The notes beneath the pieces were generated by a model. That model saw nothing but the letters and a program-made list of their open reading frames with translations, did no database searches and had not been told where the DNA came from. From contig NZ_WNKW01000001.1 in assembly GCF_009720775.1 (NCBI RefSeq), forward strand, positions 930,001-994,000: a DNA stretch of 64,000 nt. Direction: 5' to 3'. The DNA is from Pseudoduganella danionis (GTDB lineage: Bacteria > Pseudomonadota > Gammaproteobacteria > Burkholderiales > Burkholderiaceae_D). Positions 35,317-44,115 of this stretch are shown here, one piece after another. Every line of letters starts with the position of its first letter. Position 1 is the stretch's first letter. Position numbers and translations under genes: made by a program.

Positions 35317-36918
35317 ATGCGATCAGACTATCTCCGCATCTATAAATCCGTTCATACCTGGACCGGCATTCTGGCCGGCATGGCCCTGTTCATCGCGTTC
35401 TATGCCGGTGCGCTGACCATCTTCAAGGATGCGCTGGCGCGCTGGTCTAGCGCACCGTCGGCCGTGTATGGCCAGGCGCTGGCGCTGGAACGCGTGCCCG
35501 AGCTGATCGTGCGTACTTTGCAGGCCCAGCCGGCAGCGGGCAAGGATTTCCGCCTGCATCTGGCCGCGGCCGAACATCTGCCTGGCGGGCTGTCGTGGCA
35601 GCTGCGGCCGGACGGCGAGGACGAGCATGAAGCGGGCACGGCGCGGCACTACGTCGCCACGCTGGAGAGCACGGGCAGCGTGCAGGTGACGCAGGTGGCG
35701 CCGTCCGGGCTGGTGAGCTTTATCGATCGCCTGCACCGGGTCGCGGGCTTGCCGGACGATAAGGACGAATATCGCTGGGTGATGGGCGTGGTTGCAGTGC
35801 TGTATGCACTGGCCCTGATCTCGGGCGTGATCGTGCTGCTGCCATCGCTGGTTAAGGATTTCTTTGCCCTGCGCATAGGGAAAAATCTCAAGCGCATGTG
35901 GCTCGATGCGCACAATGTGGTGGGCATCGCCAGCTTGCCGTTTCATCTGGTGATGGCGCTGACGGCCATAGTGTTTGCCTACCACGATGGGTTTTATGTG
36001 ATCCAGAATAAGCTGATCCATGCGCCGCGGCCAGCCGCAGCACGGCCTGCCGGTACGACGGCGCCGGTGCGTGATCCGGCGCAGATGCTGTCGCCCGTGC
36101 AGTTGCTGGCGCGGGTAAGAACATTGTCACCGGATTTTGAGCCCAGTTCGCTGCAATATCTGCAGGTGAGTAGTGCGCGCGCGGCTGTGCGGGTCTGGGG
36201 CCATGATCCGGCCGCCCATGCCCCGCGCTTTGGCGGCGGGTTTGTCGCGCTCGACCCTTACACGGGCAAAGTGCTGAGTGCCGATTTCCTGCCCGGGCGC
36301 CAGAGCAATGCCTATGCCCTGATCGGCAGTTTCTTTGCGCTGCATTTCGGTACCTATGGCGGCCTGCCTGTGCGCTGGCTGTATTTCCTGCTGGGCCTGG
36401 CGGGCGCATGGCTGTTCTACAGCGGTAATCTGCTGTGGGTGGAAAGCCGCCGCAAAAAAACTGCTCCGCAGGGCGCGGATGCTGTGACGGCGGTACCTGC
36501 GCAGCGGCGCGATGTCCGGCTGCTGGCAGCGGCCACGGTGGGCATCTGTGTGGGGACGGTGCTGGCCATCTCGCTGATCATCGTTGCCAGCAAATGCCTG
36601 AGCCTGCCACATGGCTGGTATCCGTGGATGTATTACCTGGTGCTGCTGGCGGCGCTGGGCTGGTCCTGCTGGCGCGGGGCGGCGCGTGCGGCGATACATC
36701 TGCTGTGGCTGGCGGCGCTGGCAACGCTGGCGATTCCGGCCAGCAGCCTGCTGGGCTGGGCATGGCCCGCACTGGGCCTGTGGGGCCATACCAGCAGCGC
36801 TGCGCTGGGCGTGGATGGCACGGCGCTGCTGGGAGCACTGGGCCTGATCTGGATGGCGCGCGCCACTACGCGACGCGCCCTGCATGGCCCGGCCGATAGC
36901 GTGTGGGCGATCCGCTGA
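35317..36918 (+). CDS. PepSY-associated membrane protein (putative ferrisiderophore reductase)
   Basis: 533 residues. The first helix (IYKSVHTWTGILAGMALFIAFYAGALTIFKDAL) with its conserved His and the later HRVAGLP, DAHNVVGIASLPFHLVMALTA and FALHFGTYGG segments are characteristic of PepSY_TM proteins. At least four family helices plus four to five extra C-terminal helices are visible. Related proteins (FoxB, PiuB) sit in siderophore loci and are thought to release iron from imported siderophores by reduction at the inner membrane. It ends the iron locus. The reductase role is inferred. Confidence 0.88.
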   Translation: MRSDYLRIYKSVHTWTGILAGMALFIAFYAGALTIFKDALARWSSAPSAVYGQALALERVPELIVRTLQAQPAAGKDFRLHLAAAEHLPGGLSWQLRPDGEDEHEAGTARHYVATLESTGSVQVTQVAPSGLVSFIDRLHRVAGLPDDKDEYRWVMGVVAVLYALALISGVIVLLPSLVKDFFALRIGKNLKRMWLDAHNVVGIASLPFHLVMALTAIVFAYHDGFYVIQNKLIHAPRPAAARPAGTTAPVRDPAQMLSPVQLLARVRTLSPDFEPSSLQYLQVSSARAAVRVWGHDPAAHAPRFGGGFVALDPYTGKVLSADFLPGRQSNAYALIGSFFALHFGTYGGLPVRWLYFLLGLAGAWLFYSGNLLWVESRRKKTAPQGADAVTAVPAQRRDVRLLAAATVGICVGTVLAISLIIVASKCLSLPHGWYPWMYYLVLLAALGWSCWRGAARAAIHLLWLAALATLAIPASSLLGWAWPALGLWGHTSSAALGVDGTALLGALGLIWMARATTRRALHGPADSVWAIR

Positions 36919-36961
36919 CGCTGGCTTGAGCGGGGCGGCAAGGGAGGAGGGCAGATAGGCA

Positions 36962-37004
36962 TTGACTAAGCTGAGCAGAAAATGTACTGTATGCATATAC
37001 AGTA
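36962..37004 (+). promoter_or_regulatory. SOS promoter with LexA box upstream of imuA
   Basis: CTGTATGCATATACAG (36987-37002) matches the LexA consensus CTGT-N8-ACAG and is extended to 8 bp arms by flanking TA. A promoter TTGACT (36962-36967), 17 bp, TACTGT (36985-36990) places the box over the -10. Confidence 0.92.
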
Positions 37005-37029
37005 TTTTTCGCTTTGCTATTGTTCTCAA

Positions 37030-37740
37030 ATGAGCCGCTCCGCATCACTTGTCGCGCCGGAAACAGTCCATCCCTCGCTCTGGCTGGCGTCGCAACTGGC
37101 GCGCAGCAGCGGGCGCTGTATCGACACGGGCTTTGCTGCCCTGTCCAGCCAGTTGCCCGGTGGCGGCTGGCCGCAAGGCGTGCTGATCGACCTGTTGCTG
37201 CAACAGCATGGCATGGGCGAGTTACGCCTGCTGCGGCCCGCTTTGCAGGCGCTCGGGCGGCGCCCCATTGTGCTGCTGCAGCCGCCGCATGCGCCGCAGG
37301 CGCTGGCACTGGCGGCGCTGGGGCTGGAGCCGTCGCAACTGGTGTGGATACGCAGCGGCGCGCGCAGCAGCGATGCGCTGTGGGCGGCCGAGCAGGTGCT
37401 GCGCAGCGGCTGCTGCGGCGCGCTGCTGCTGTGGCAGAACCATGCGCGCGGCGAAACCCTGCGCCGTCTGCATCTGGCCGCGCAGACGGGCGATACGCTG
37501 TTCTGCCTGCTCAGGCCGCTGGCAGCGGCGCAGGATGCTTCGCCGGCGCCGCTCAGGCTGGCGCTGCACACGGCGCCGGGCGGCATCGAGATCGGTTTCG
37601 TCAAGCGACGCGGGCCGCAACGTGATGCCCCGCTGTTTTTACCTCTGACACCTACTCTGTTTCAACGCCATGCGTCTCTGGATCGCTCTACACCTGCCGC
37701 GCTTGCCACTCGAAGTCTTCTGTCCGCGCTGGTCAGCTGA
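37030..37740 (+). CDS. imuA: Translesion-synthesis accessory protein ImuA
   Basis: 236 residues from ATG 37030; an in-frame ATG at 36982 lies inside the LexA box and is rejected. It is a RecA/SulA-like fold protein; GCIDTGF-type start and LPGGGWPQGVLIDLLLQQHGMGEL near 40-60 are typical of ImuA. ImuA recruits the mutasome (ImuB plus DnaE2) for error-prone bypass of damaged DNA. No good Shine-Dalgarno is seen. It overlaps imuB by 71 bp. The promoter has a strong LexA site. Confidence 0.92.
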   Translation: MSRSASLVAPETVHPSLWLASQLARSSGRCIDTGFAALSSQLPGGGWPQGVLIDLLLQQHGMGELRLLRPALQALGRRPIVLLQPPHAPQALALAALGLEPSQLVWIRSGARSSDALWAAEQVLRSGCCGALLLWQNHARGETLRRLHLAAQTGDTLFCLLRPLAAAQDASPAPLRLALHTAPGGIEIGFVKRRGPQRDAPLFLPLTPTLFQRHASLDRSTPAALATRSLLSALVS

Positions 37741-39148
37741 CCTGTGCACGGTGGTGCTGGAGCAGGAGCGTGTGGTGGCCATGTCGGCGCTGGCGCAGCA
37801 GGCCGGTGTGCAGCTGGGCATGCGGCGCGGCGGCGCGCTGATGCTGCTGCCCCATGCCCAGTTCCAGCAGCGCGCGCCGCAACTGGAACTGGAAGCACAG
37901 CAGGCCGTGGCGCTGGCGCTGCTGCAATTTACCCCGCAGCTGGCGCTGGTGGAGGAAGCTTCGCTGCTGCTCGATGTGGGCGCCAGCCTGCGCCTGTTCG
38001 GCGGTCCGCTGGCCTTATGCCGGCGCGTGCGCAGCAGCTTGCGCGCACTGGGCTTCAGCGCCACGCTGGGCTGCGCACCGACGGCGCGCGGGGCGTGGCT
38101 GCTGGCGCGCAGCGGCGGCGGGCGGGCCTTGAAAATGGCCAGCTTGCTGGGCCGGATCGATGGCCTGCATGTGAGTGTGCTGCCGCCGGCGCGGCCTTAT
38201 CTGGCATGGCTGGAGGGCATAGGCTGTCTGACGCTGGGGCAGTTGCGCCAGTTGCCGCGCCCCGGTCTGCAGCGCCGCTGCGGGCGCGCTTTGCTCGATA
38301 TGCTAGACGATGCCGCCGGCATGCGCCCCGAGCTGTACCAGTGGCTGCAGCCACCGGCCAGCTTCCGTGCCCGCATCGAACTGTTCGACCGCGTGGAGCA
38401 GACCTCGGCCCTGCTGTTCGGTGTGCAGCGTTTGCTGCAGCAGCTGACGGGCTGGCTCACGGCGCACCAGTTTGCCGTTGAACGCGTGCGTCTGCTGCTC
38501 GAGCATGAGCGGGGCCGGCAGGCAGGGCCGCCCACCGTGATCGAGGTTGTGCTGGCGGAACCGACGTGGCGCGATGCCCACTTGCTGCGGCTACTGAAGG
38601 AGCGGCTGGGGCGGCAGGAACTCGATGCGCCCGTGATCGGCCTGTGTCTGGAAGCGCCGCAGGTGCAGCCCATGGCGCCGCCCAGCGAGTCGCTGTTTCC
38701 CGAACCGGGGGGCAGCAAGGAGGACTGGCAGCGGTTGCTGGAAGTGCTGACGGCGCGGCTCGGTGCGGAGAACGTGCTGCAGGCAGCGCCGCTGGCCGAT
38801 TACCGGCCCGAGCATGCCAACCAGTGGGTCAGCGTGCAGCAGAAAATCCGTGCGCCGGATGCCCGTGCACAGCTACCGCCCGATGTGCCGGCCCTGCCAC
38901 GCCCGGCATGGCTGCTGGCCCAGCCGATAGCGCTGCTGATGCGCGAGCACCGGCCTTACTATGGCTCGCCGCTGAAAATCATTTCAGCGGGCGAACGCAT
39001 CGAAGCAGGGTGGTGGCAGTCTTTGCAGACGCGTGATTATTTTATGGCGGAAGGGGCGGATCACGCCCATTACTGGTTGTACCGCGAACGGCCCAGCGGC
39101 GGTGATCCGGCGCAGGCGCGCTGGTATCTGCACGGCTTTTTTGCCTGA
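37670..39148 (+). CDS. imuB: Y-family polymerase-like protein ImuB
   Basis: 492 residues. The Y-family fold is recognisable, but the catalytic acids are missing: the first motif reads LWIALHLPRLPLEVF instead of the DMDCF type, and the second reads EEASLLLDVGASLRLFGG. This is the known inactive pattern of ImuB, which serves as a hub binding the clamp, ImuA and DnaE2. SESLFPEPGG near 345 could be a beta-clamp-binding motif (inference). The start lies 71 bp inside imuA in another frame. The catalytic partner dnaE2 is 15.6 kb away. Confidence 0.94.
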   Translation: MRLWIALHLPRLPLEVFCPRWSADLCTVVLEQERVVAMSALAQQAGVQLGMRRGGALMLLPHAQFQQRAPQLELEAQQAVALALLQFTPQLALVEEASLLLDVGASLRLFGGPLALCRRVRSSLRALGFSATLGCAPTARGAWLLARSGGGRALKMASLLGRIDGLHVSVLPPARPYLAWLEGIGCLTLGQLRQLPRPGLQRRCGRALLDMLDDAAGMRPELYQWLQPPASFRARIELFDRVEQTSALLFGVQRLLQQLTGWLTAHQFAVERVRLLLEHERGRQAGPPTVIEVVLAEPTWRDAHLLRLLKERLGRQELDAPVIGLCLEAPQVQPMAPPSESLFPEPGGSKEDWQRLLEVLTARLGAENVLQAAPLADYRPEHANQWVSVQQKIRAPDARAQLPPDVPALPRPAWLLAQPIALLMREHRPYYGSPLKIISAGERIEAGWWQSLQTRDYFMAEGADHAHYWLYRERPSGGDPAQARWYLHGFFA

Positions 39149-39160
39149 GTGGCGATGCTG

Positions 39161-39186
39161 CTGGCTGCTACGCGGGCAGCAGCCAG
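39161..39186. other. Hairpin between convergent imuB and hypothetical gene
   Basis: CTGGCTGCT/AGCAGCCAG, 9 bp stem, no T-run on either strand. Confidence 0.45.
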
Positions 39187-39206
39187 ACAGGTGGGACGGC
39201 AGGCGA

Positions 39207-39551
39207 TCAGTCGCCGTATTCTTCGGACAGGTCTTTCCAGCCTTTGCTGGTCGCAAAAGTGTTAAAAGCGTCAGGCGCTTCCAGCACCAGCAGGCGGTTT
39301 TCCTGCAGTACGCTGTCGCCCGCCGATACGCTGGGGCCGTTGTAGCCGAGCTTGCGCAATTGCGCCTGCACGGCGGCGATCAGGCCGGCGTCCTTGTGCA
39401 GACCGCTGATGGGGCCGGCAAAATCGACATAGACGTCGATCGCGCCATAGCCTTCATCGAAAATGCGGATGGCTTTGACTTTGTGGGTACGGCCGCTGCC
39501 GTCGATGGCCTCGAAGGGGCCGCTGAGATGGATGTCGGTGTCTTGGTTCAT
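39207..39551 (-). CDS. Hypothetical protein
   Basis: 114 residues from ATG 39551 (MNQDTDIHLSGPFEAIDGSGR). A longer frame from 39614 would add a hydrophobic leader (MLALLTAALVQRGANLVYA) that could be a signal peptide; neither start has a clear Shine-Dalgarno. The protein is acidic with alternating beta-type segments and no Cys. I do not recognise the family. It lies between imuB (convergent) and the M61 peptidase (same strand, 100 bp apart). Confidence 0.65.
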   Translation of the reverse strand: MNQDTDIHLSGPFEAIDGSGRTHKVKAIRIFDEGYGAIDVYVDFAGPISGLHKDAGLIAAVQAQLRKLGYNGPSVSAGDSVLQENRLLVLEAPDAFNTFATSKGWKDLSEEYGD

Positions 39552-39651
39552 GGCGCCAGCATACACCAGATTGGCGCCGCGTTGCACCAGCGCCGCTGTA
39601 AGCAAAGCCAGCAAGGCAGAGTAGCTGCCACGCTGGCTGTTTGCAGTGCGC

Positions 39652-41532
39652 TTACTTCAACGGTTGCAGAATCGCTTCCAGACGGTCCGGCGTACCGCTG
39701 ATGCGTTCCAGACGCGGATACTTGAGACCCTCGTGGTAGTCGAAGGCATAGGTCTGGTACAGATTGCCTTTTTTCACCAGCAGGCTGATCGGGTCTTTGC
39801 TGGTCTTGGCGGCTGTGATGGCGGCGCGCAGCACTTCCGGCTTGTAGGCGCGGCCATTCACGGCCACCAGCGTGCTACCACCGGACAGGCCAGCCTTGAA
39901 GCCCAGACCTTCCCACTGGAAGGCTTCCAGCTTGCCTTCCGAGCCCACCGAGAAGCCCAGCGAGTACTGGAAGTTGGCCGATTTGCTCTGCTCTTCCTGC
40001 GCTTTCAGGAAGTCGGTCGGCTTTTCCGTGTACACCAGTTTCCAGCCGGCGCGGGCCAAACCGTCGAGCGGGGCGCGCGGGCCATGGCCGTCCAAACGGC
40101 TACGCAGGAAAGTCGCCCAGTCATATGGCTGCACAGCATTCAGGTCGCGCACCACGTCGTCGAAGGTGTAGTGCTTGGCCACGTTGACGCCGTCATCGAC
40201 GCCGAAGAAACGACGCGCGAAATCGTTGAGCGAGCGCTTGTCGCCCGACAGTTCGCGGATCAGGGTGTCGGCATCCAGCCAGATCAGCTCACCTTCGGAG
40301 TAATAGTCCTCGGCACGCTGCCAGTTGTTCCAACCCTGCGCACGACGGCCATTGACGATAGGGTCATTGGTGGTGTCCTGCACGGCGCGCCATTCGCGGC
40401 CTTTGACGTTGTCGTAGCGGGCCGCAGTGGCAGCGATCAGGTCGCGCGTATGCTCGGTCTTGATCAGGCCGGAACGGGCCGCCAGCACGGCGCCCCAGTA
40501 CTGGGTCTGGCCTTCATACACCCACAACAGCGAGTTCTGCAGTGGGGTGTTGAAGTTCGGTACGTTCTGATCGGCCGGACGGCGGAATTTTCCGTTCCAC
40601 GAGTGGGTGAATTCATGCGGCAGCAGCTCGCGCCGCGCTTCATGCTTGGACCAGTCGGTGAAGTAGCCGAGCTTGACGCCGTTTTCGCTGGACTGGTGGT
40701 GCTCGCGGCCGATGCCGCCGAATTCGTCGCTGATGGCGAACAGGAAATCGTAGTGCTTGTAGTGCTGCGAGTTAAACAGTTTATACGCTTGCTGGATCAG
40801 CGCGCGGTGCGGCGCGATCTGCTCGGGCGTGGCTTCCAGTTGGTCGGCCGAGTCGGCCACCACGTTCAGATGCACGGGGATGCGCGCGCCCGGATCGAGG
40901 TCGATGCGGCGGAAGTAGCGCCCGGCGAACAGCGGCGAATCCATCATGGCTTCCAGATCGAGCGGCTTGAAGGCGATCTCGTCACCGCTGCGCTGGGCGG
41001 TTTCCAGCGCCGTGCCGTACTGCCAGTCTTTCGGCACGGTCAGGTTGGCCTGCATGGTGATCTTGCGGCTGTCGTAGCCGGCCGGATACAGCGTCACGGA
41101 TTGCCACTGCACGCCGAGGATGTCGTTGGTCATGGTGGTGCGGCCCTGCGCCGCTTCGGTCGGCGACAGGTACTGGAACTCCACGTCCACACTGCTGGCG
41201 CCCTGCGGCACGTTGATATGGAAGGCGTACACGTTGACGGTGTCGCGCACCCAGTCTATCTGCTTGCCGTTGGCATAGACCTTGAGGCCGGCGAACTGGC
41301 TCAGCGTGCCGCTAGGGCCGTGATTGCCCACGACCCACTGCGGATACAGCAGCGTCAGTTTGCCGGGCTGGGCCGGAATGCTTTCCCGCACGCGGAAAAT
41401 CTGCTGGGCCGTATTGGTGGCGTCCACTTTCAGCACGATGGTGCCCGGATAGGGCTGGTCGGAAATACTGTCGGCGTGGGCAGGGTAGGCGCAGGCGAGC
41501 AGGGTAGCGAGGATGGCGCGAGGCAGGAACAT
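39652..41532 (-). CDS. M61 family (glycyl aminopeptidase-type) metallopeptidase
   Basis: 626 residues. A Sec signal (cleavage near AHA, residue 20) shows export to the periplasm. The zinc motif HEFTHSW lies near 305-312, with the downstream E-containing region WVYEGQTQYWG supplying the third ligand. The C-terminal 120 residues form a PDZ-like domain (LGFSVGSEGKLEAFQWEG). This is the M61 layout: N-terminal beta domain, thermolysin-like core, PDZ. It probably trims peptides with N-terminal Gly/Ala. The gene is divergent from hsp20 across an AT-rich curved region. Confidence 0.93.
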   Translation of the reverse strand: MFLPRAILATLLACAYPAHADSISDQPYPGTIVLKVDATNTAQQIFRVRESIPAQPGKLTLLYPQWVVGNHGPSGTLSQFAGLKVYANGKQIDWVRDTVNVYAFHINVPQGASSVDVEFQYLSPTEAAQGRTTMTNDILGVQWQSVTLYPAGYDSRKITMQANLTVPKDWQYGTALETAQRSGDEIAFKPLDLEAMMDSPLFAGRYFRRIDLDPGARIPVHLNVVADSADQLEATPEQIAPHRALIQQAYKLFNSQHYKHYDFLFAISDEFGGIGREHHQSSENGVKLGYFTDWSKHEARRELLPHEFTHSWNGKFRRPADQNVPNFNTPLQNSLLWVYEGQTQYWGAVLAARSGLIKTEHTRDLIAATAARYDNVKGREWRAVQDTTNDPIVNGRRAQGWNNWQRAEDYYSEGELIWLDADTLIRELSGDKRSLNDFARRFFGVDDGVNVAKHYTFDDVVRDLNAVQPYDWATFLRSRLDGHGPRAPLDGLARAGWKLVYTEKPTDFLKAQEEQSKSANFQYSLGFSVGSEGKLEAFQWEGLGFKAGLSGGSTLVAVNGRAYKPEVLRAAITAAKTSKDPISLLVKKGNLYQTYAFDYHEGLKYPRLERISGTPDRLEAILQPLK

Positions 41533-41648
41533 GTTCTCAGGTCAAAAAACGTAAAAACTGAGTGTAGCACGTAGGAAACAAGTGAAATGTTGCAAAGCGT
41601 ATCAGCCAGCAAGAGCCGCCGATTCCGGCCGGCAGAAAATTTTTTTAG

Positions 41649-41683
41649 AAAAATCGAAAAAAATTTAAAAAAAATTGAAAAAA
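41649..41683. promoter_or_regulatory. Phased A-tracts (predicted curved DNA)
   Basis: Runs of 5, 7, 8 and 6 A residues begin at 41649, 41657, 41667 and 41678, spaced 8-11 bp. Such phasing bends DNA and can attract nucleoid proteins. It lies about 40 bp upstream of the heat-shock promoter in otherwise GC-rich sequence. Confidence 0.6.
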
Positions 41684-41721
41684 GGTGGCCGGCTGGGGAT
41701 GGCCGGGGCATTTTTCAAGGC

Positions 41722-41749
41722 CTTGAAAGGCCCAAAAACCATCCTATAT
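41722..41749 (+). promoter_or_regulatory. Heat-shock (sigma-32-type) promoter of hsp20
   Basis: CTTGAAA (41722-41728), 14 bp, CCTATAT (41743-41749). The -35 is a perfect sigma-32 element and is also the right half of a perfect 16 bp palindrome TTTCAAGGCCTTGAAA (41713-41728). Confidence 0.75.
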
Positions 41750-41758
41750 CGGAGTCAG

Positions 41759-41811
41759 TGGTCGCCCAGATGGGGGCCACCAGACCATATCGCTTAACTT
41801 GAAAAGGATAT
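41759..41811 (+). promoter_or_regulatory. ROSE-like RNA thermometer in the hsp20 leader
   Basis: Two hairpins fill the approximately 60 nt leader. The first pairs TGGTCGCCC (41759) with GGGCCACCA (ending 41782), one mismatch. The second pairs ATATC-g-CTT (41787-41795) with AAGGATAT (41804-41811), hiding the Shine-Dalgarno AAGGA. The anti-Shine-Dalgarno strand contains TCGCT with the bulged G, the U(U/C)GCU signature of ROSE elements. Confidence 0.65.
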
Positions 41812-41816
41812 CTATC

Positions 41817-42275
41817 ATGCGTAACTTCGACCTGACCCCACTGTATCGTTCGGCTATCGGTTTTGACCGTCTGGCCCAAATGCTCAACGACGCGCAACGC
41901 GGCGATGCAGCCCCTAGCTATCCTCCTTACAACATCGAACTGGTGAGCGACGATCAGTACCGCATCGTGATGGCACTGGCCGGCTTCAACCGTTCGGAAA
42001 TCGACATCACCTTCGAGCGTGATTCACTGCAGGTGGTAGGCCGCAAAGAGAAAGACACTACTTCGCGCACCTATCTGCACCGCGGCATCGCGGCACGGGA
42101 TTTCGAGCAGCGCTTCCAGTTGGCCAACCACGTCAAAGTGACCGGTGCCACCTTCGACAACGGCATGCTGACCATCGAACTGGTACGCGAAGTGCCGGAA
42201 GCCCTCAAGCCACGCAAGATCGTCATCGACGGCGGTGCTAACGTGACGGCGCTGGAGCAGCGTCAGGCTGCCTAA
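41817..42275 (+). CDS. Small heat-shock protein, Hsp20/IbpA family
   Basis: 152 residues from ATG 41817 (MRNFDLTPLYRSAIGFDRLAQML, almost the IbpA opening). The alpha-crystallin domain runs about 35-125 (YNIELVSDDQYRIVMALAGF, ERDSLQVVGRKE, YLHRGIAARDFEQRF). A C-terminal PRKIVI gives the I-x-I-type oligomer anchor. It holds unfolding proteins for refolding under heat. The start is fixed by AAGGA, which is sequestered in a ROSE-like hairpin; the promoter is sigma-32-like. A terminator follows. Confidence 0.96.
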   Translation: MRNFDLTPLYRSAIGFDRLAQMLNDAQRGDAAPSYPPYNIELVSDDQYRIVMALAGFNRSEIDITFERDSLQVVGRKEKDTTSRTYLHRGIAARDFEQRFQLANHVKVTGATFDNGMLTIELVREVPEALKPRKIVIDGGANVTALEQRQAA

Positions 42276-42293
42276 TACCGGTGCTTAACGCCG

Positions 42294-42357
42294 CTACCGC
42301 ATCGCGGTAGTTTGAAATAAGCGACTGGCCGGAGCTGAGTTGAGCTTTCCGGCCAGT
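42294..42357 (+). terminator. Two hairpins after hsp20, first a likely terminator
   Basis: CTACCGC/GCGGTAG (42294-42310, 3 nt loop, then TTTG) is followed by a 10 bp stem ACTGGCCGGA/TCCGGCCAGT (42324-42357) that is extended by an inner AGCT/AGCT. The rest of the gap to the protease gene (42358-42558) holds nothing I can name. Confidence 0.55.
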
Positions 42358-42558
42358 TGTACGTCTGTCTGGCCGAGCGGTTTTTCTACTGCTGCGGCCA
42401 GTGCTGCGTTGGCCTGCGGGCGCGTGGCGAGTGCTACTTCCGCGCTGCGGCCGACCTGCAAAAAGTTAAGACGCATCTAAGTTTGCTGCCGCATATTGGC
42501 AGTGTTGAGCAACCTTATTTGTCAGCTTAATCGTAACCTTCATTGCAGGAGTTTCACT

Positions 42559-44046
42559 ATGTCTCAATCTACTCTCAAACGTGCAGCCCTGGCAGTGGCC
42601 GTCCTGGGCGTGATCGGCGTGGGTGGCGCTGTCGCAGTGCAGCAAGGGAATGCTGTTGCCGCCGCTCCAACTGTGGTTCAGGCCGCGCCAGCCGCCGCCG
42701 CTGCGGTGGCCGTGCCAGCACCGAGCATCACTTTGCCGGACTTCAGCGTGATCGTTGATCACAACGGTCCCGCCGTGGTCAACATCAGCGTTACCGGCAG
42801 CACTCGCACCTCCTACAACGAACAGGCCGGCCGCGGCGATCCGTTTGCCGATGATCCCTTCTTCGAATTCTTCCGCCGCTTCCAGATGCCGCAGCAGCGT
42901 GGCGGCCAGCGCGTGCCTACCCATGGCATGGGCTCGGGCTTCATCGTCAGCCAGGATGGCGTCATCCTGACCAATGCCCACGTGGTGCGCGATGCTACCG
43001 AAGTGACGGTGAAACTGACCGATCGCCGCGAATTCCGCGCCAAGGTGCTGGGCTCCGATCCGAAAAGCGATGTGGCAGTGCTGAAGATCGATGCGAAAAA
43101 CCTGCCCGTGGTGCCGCTGGCGAAATCGAACGATCTGAAAGTGGGCCAGTGGGTACTGGCCATAGGCTCGCCGTTCGGGCTGGAAAACACCGTGACGGCC
43201 GGCGTGGTCAGTGCCAAAGGCCGCTCGCTGCCGGACGGGAATGTGCCCTTCATCCAGACTGACGTGGCGGTCAATCCCGGCAACTCGGGTGGCCCGCTGT
43301 TCAATACGCGCGGCGAAGTGGTCGGCATCAATTCGCAGATCTACAGCCAGACGGGCGGCTATCAGGGCTTGTCGTTCGCCATTCCGATTGACGTGGCCAA
43401 CAAGATCAAGGACCAGATCATCACCACCGGCAAAGTTACCCACGCCAGACTGGGTGTGACGGTGCAGGAAGTGAATCAGGGCTTTGCCGATTCCTTCAAT
43501 CTGGCCACGCCGGAAGGTGCGCTGATCTCGAATGTGGAAAAAGGCGGCCCTGCCGACAAGGCCGGCCTGAAAGCCGGCGATGTGATCCGCACCCTGAATG
43601 GACAGAAGATTGTCAGCTCGGGCGATCTGCCGGTCATGGTGAGCATGGCTACGCCGGGCGAGAAAGTAACGCTGGAAGTCTGGCGTCAGGGTAAACTGGA
43701 GTCGCTCAAGGCCACGCTGGGCAATGCCAACGACAAGGCGCAATTGGCCGATAATGAGCGCGACGAGCAGGCCACGGGCAAGGTACGCCTCGGTCTGTCG
43801 CTGCGGCCGCTGGAAAACATCGAGAAGCGCCAGTCCGGCATCAGTTCCGGTCTGGTGATTGAAGATGCGCGCGGCGCTGCGGCGGCGGCCGGTGTGCAGC
43901 CGGGCGATGTGCTGCTGTCGGTGAACGGCCGTCCAGTGCAGAGCGTGGAGCAGGTGCGCGAAGTGGTGGACAAGTCCGGCAAATCGGTGGCATTGCTGAT
44001 CCAGCGGGGCGACGATAGAATCTTCATTCCCGTGCGGCTCGGTTAA
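42559..44046 (+). CDS. Do/DegP-family periplasmic serine protease
   Basis: 495 residues from ATG 42559, with AGGAG 8 bp upstream. A single hydrophobic N-terminal segment (signal or anchor) is followed by an Ala/Val/Pro-rich linker. The trypsin-like triad is visible: His near 140 (NAHVV), Asp near 171 (SDVAVLKI) and Ser near 243 (GNSGGPL). Two PDZ domains follow (GALISNVEKGGPADKAGLKAGDVI and GLVIEDARGAAAAAGVQPGDVLL). It degrades or refolds misfolded envelope proteins. It sits between hsp20 and a two-component system, which suggests an envelope-stress cluster. MucD-like by length. Confidence 0.94.
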   Translation: MSQSTLKRAALAVAVLGVIGVGGAVAVQQGNAVAAAPTVVQAAPAAAAAVAVPAPSITLPDFSVIVDHNGPAVVNISVTGSTRTSYNEQAGRGDPFADDPFFEFFRRFQMPQQRGGQRVPTHGMGSGFIVSQDGVILTNAHVVRDATEVTVKLTDRREFRAKVLGSDPKSDVAVLKIDAKNLPVVPLAKSNDLKVGQWVLAIGSPFGLENTVTAGVVSAKGRSLPDGNVPFIQTDVAVNPGNSGGPLFNTRGEVVGINSQIYSQTGGYQGLSFAIPIDVANKIKDQIITTGKVTHARLGVTVQEVNQGFADSFNLATPEGALISNVEKGGPADKAGLKAGDVIRTLNGQKIVSSGDLPVMVSMATPGEKVTLEVWRQGKLESLKATLGNANDKAQLADNERDEQATGKVRLGLSLRPLENIEKRQSGISSGLVIEDARGAAAAAGVQPGDVLLSVNGRPVQSVEQVREVVDKSGKSVALLIQRGDDRIFIPVRLG

Positions 44047-44115
44047 TTAGCCGGATTCCGCAGGCCGTCATCCGGCCGGCAGAACGCGACACAAAAACAG
44101 AAAGGAAATAACAAG

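Noticed and set aside
41430..41711. 93-codon minus-strand frame across the A-tract region
   Set aside because: Its Phe/Lys-rich part only reflects the A-tracts, and it overlaps the M61 signal-peptide coding region.
42294..42476. 60-codon minus-strand frame between hsp20 and the Do-type protease
   Set aside because: No ribosome site, it spans the hsp20 terminator hairpins, and the protein has no recognisable feature.
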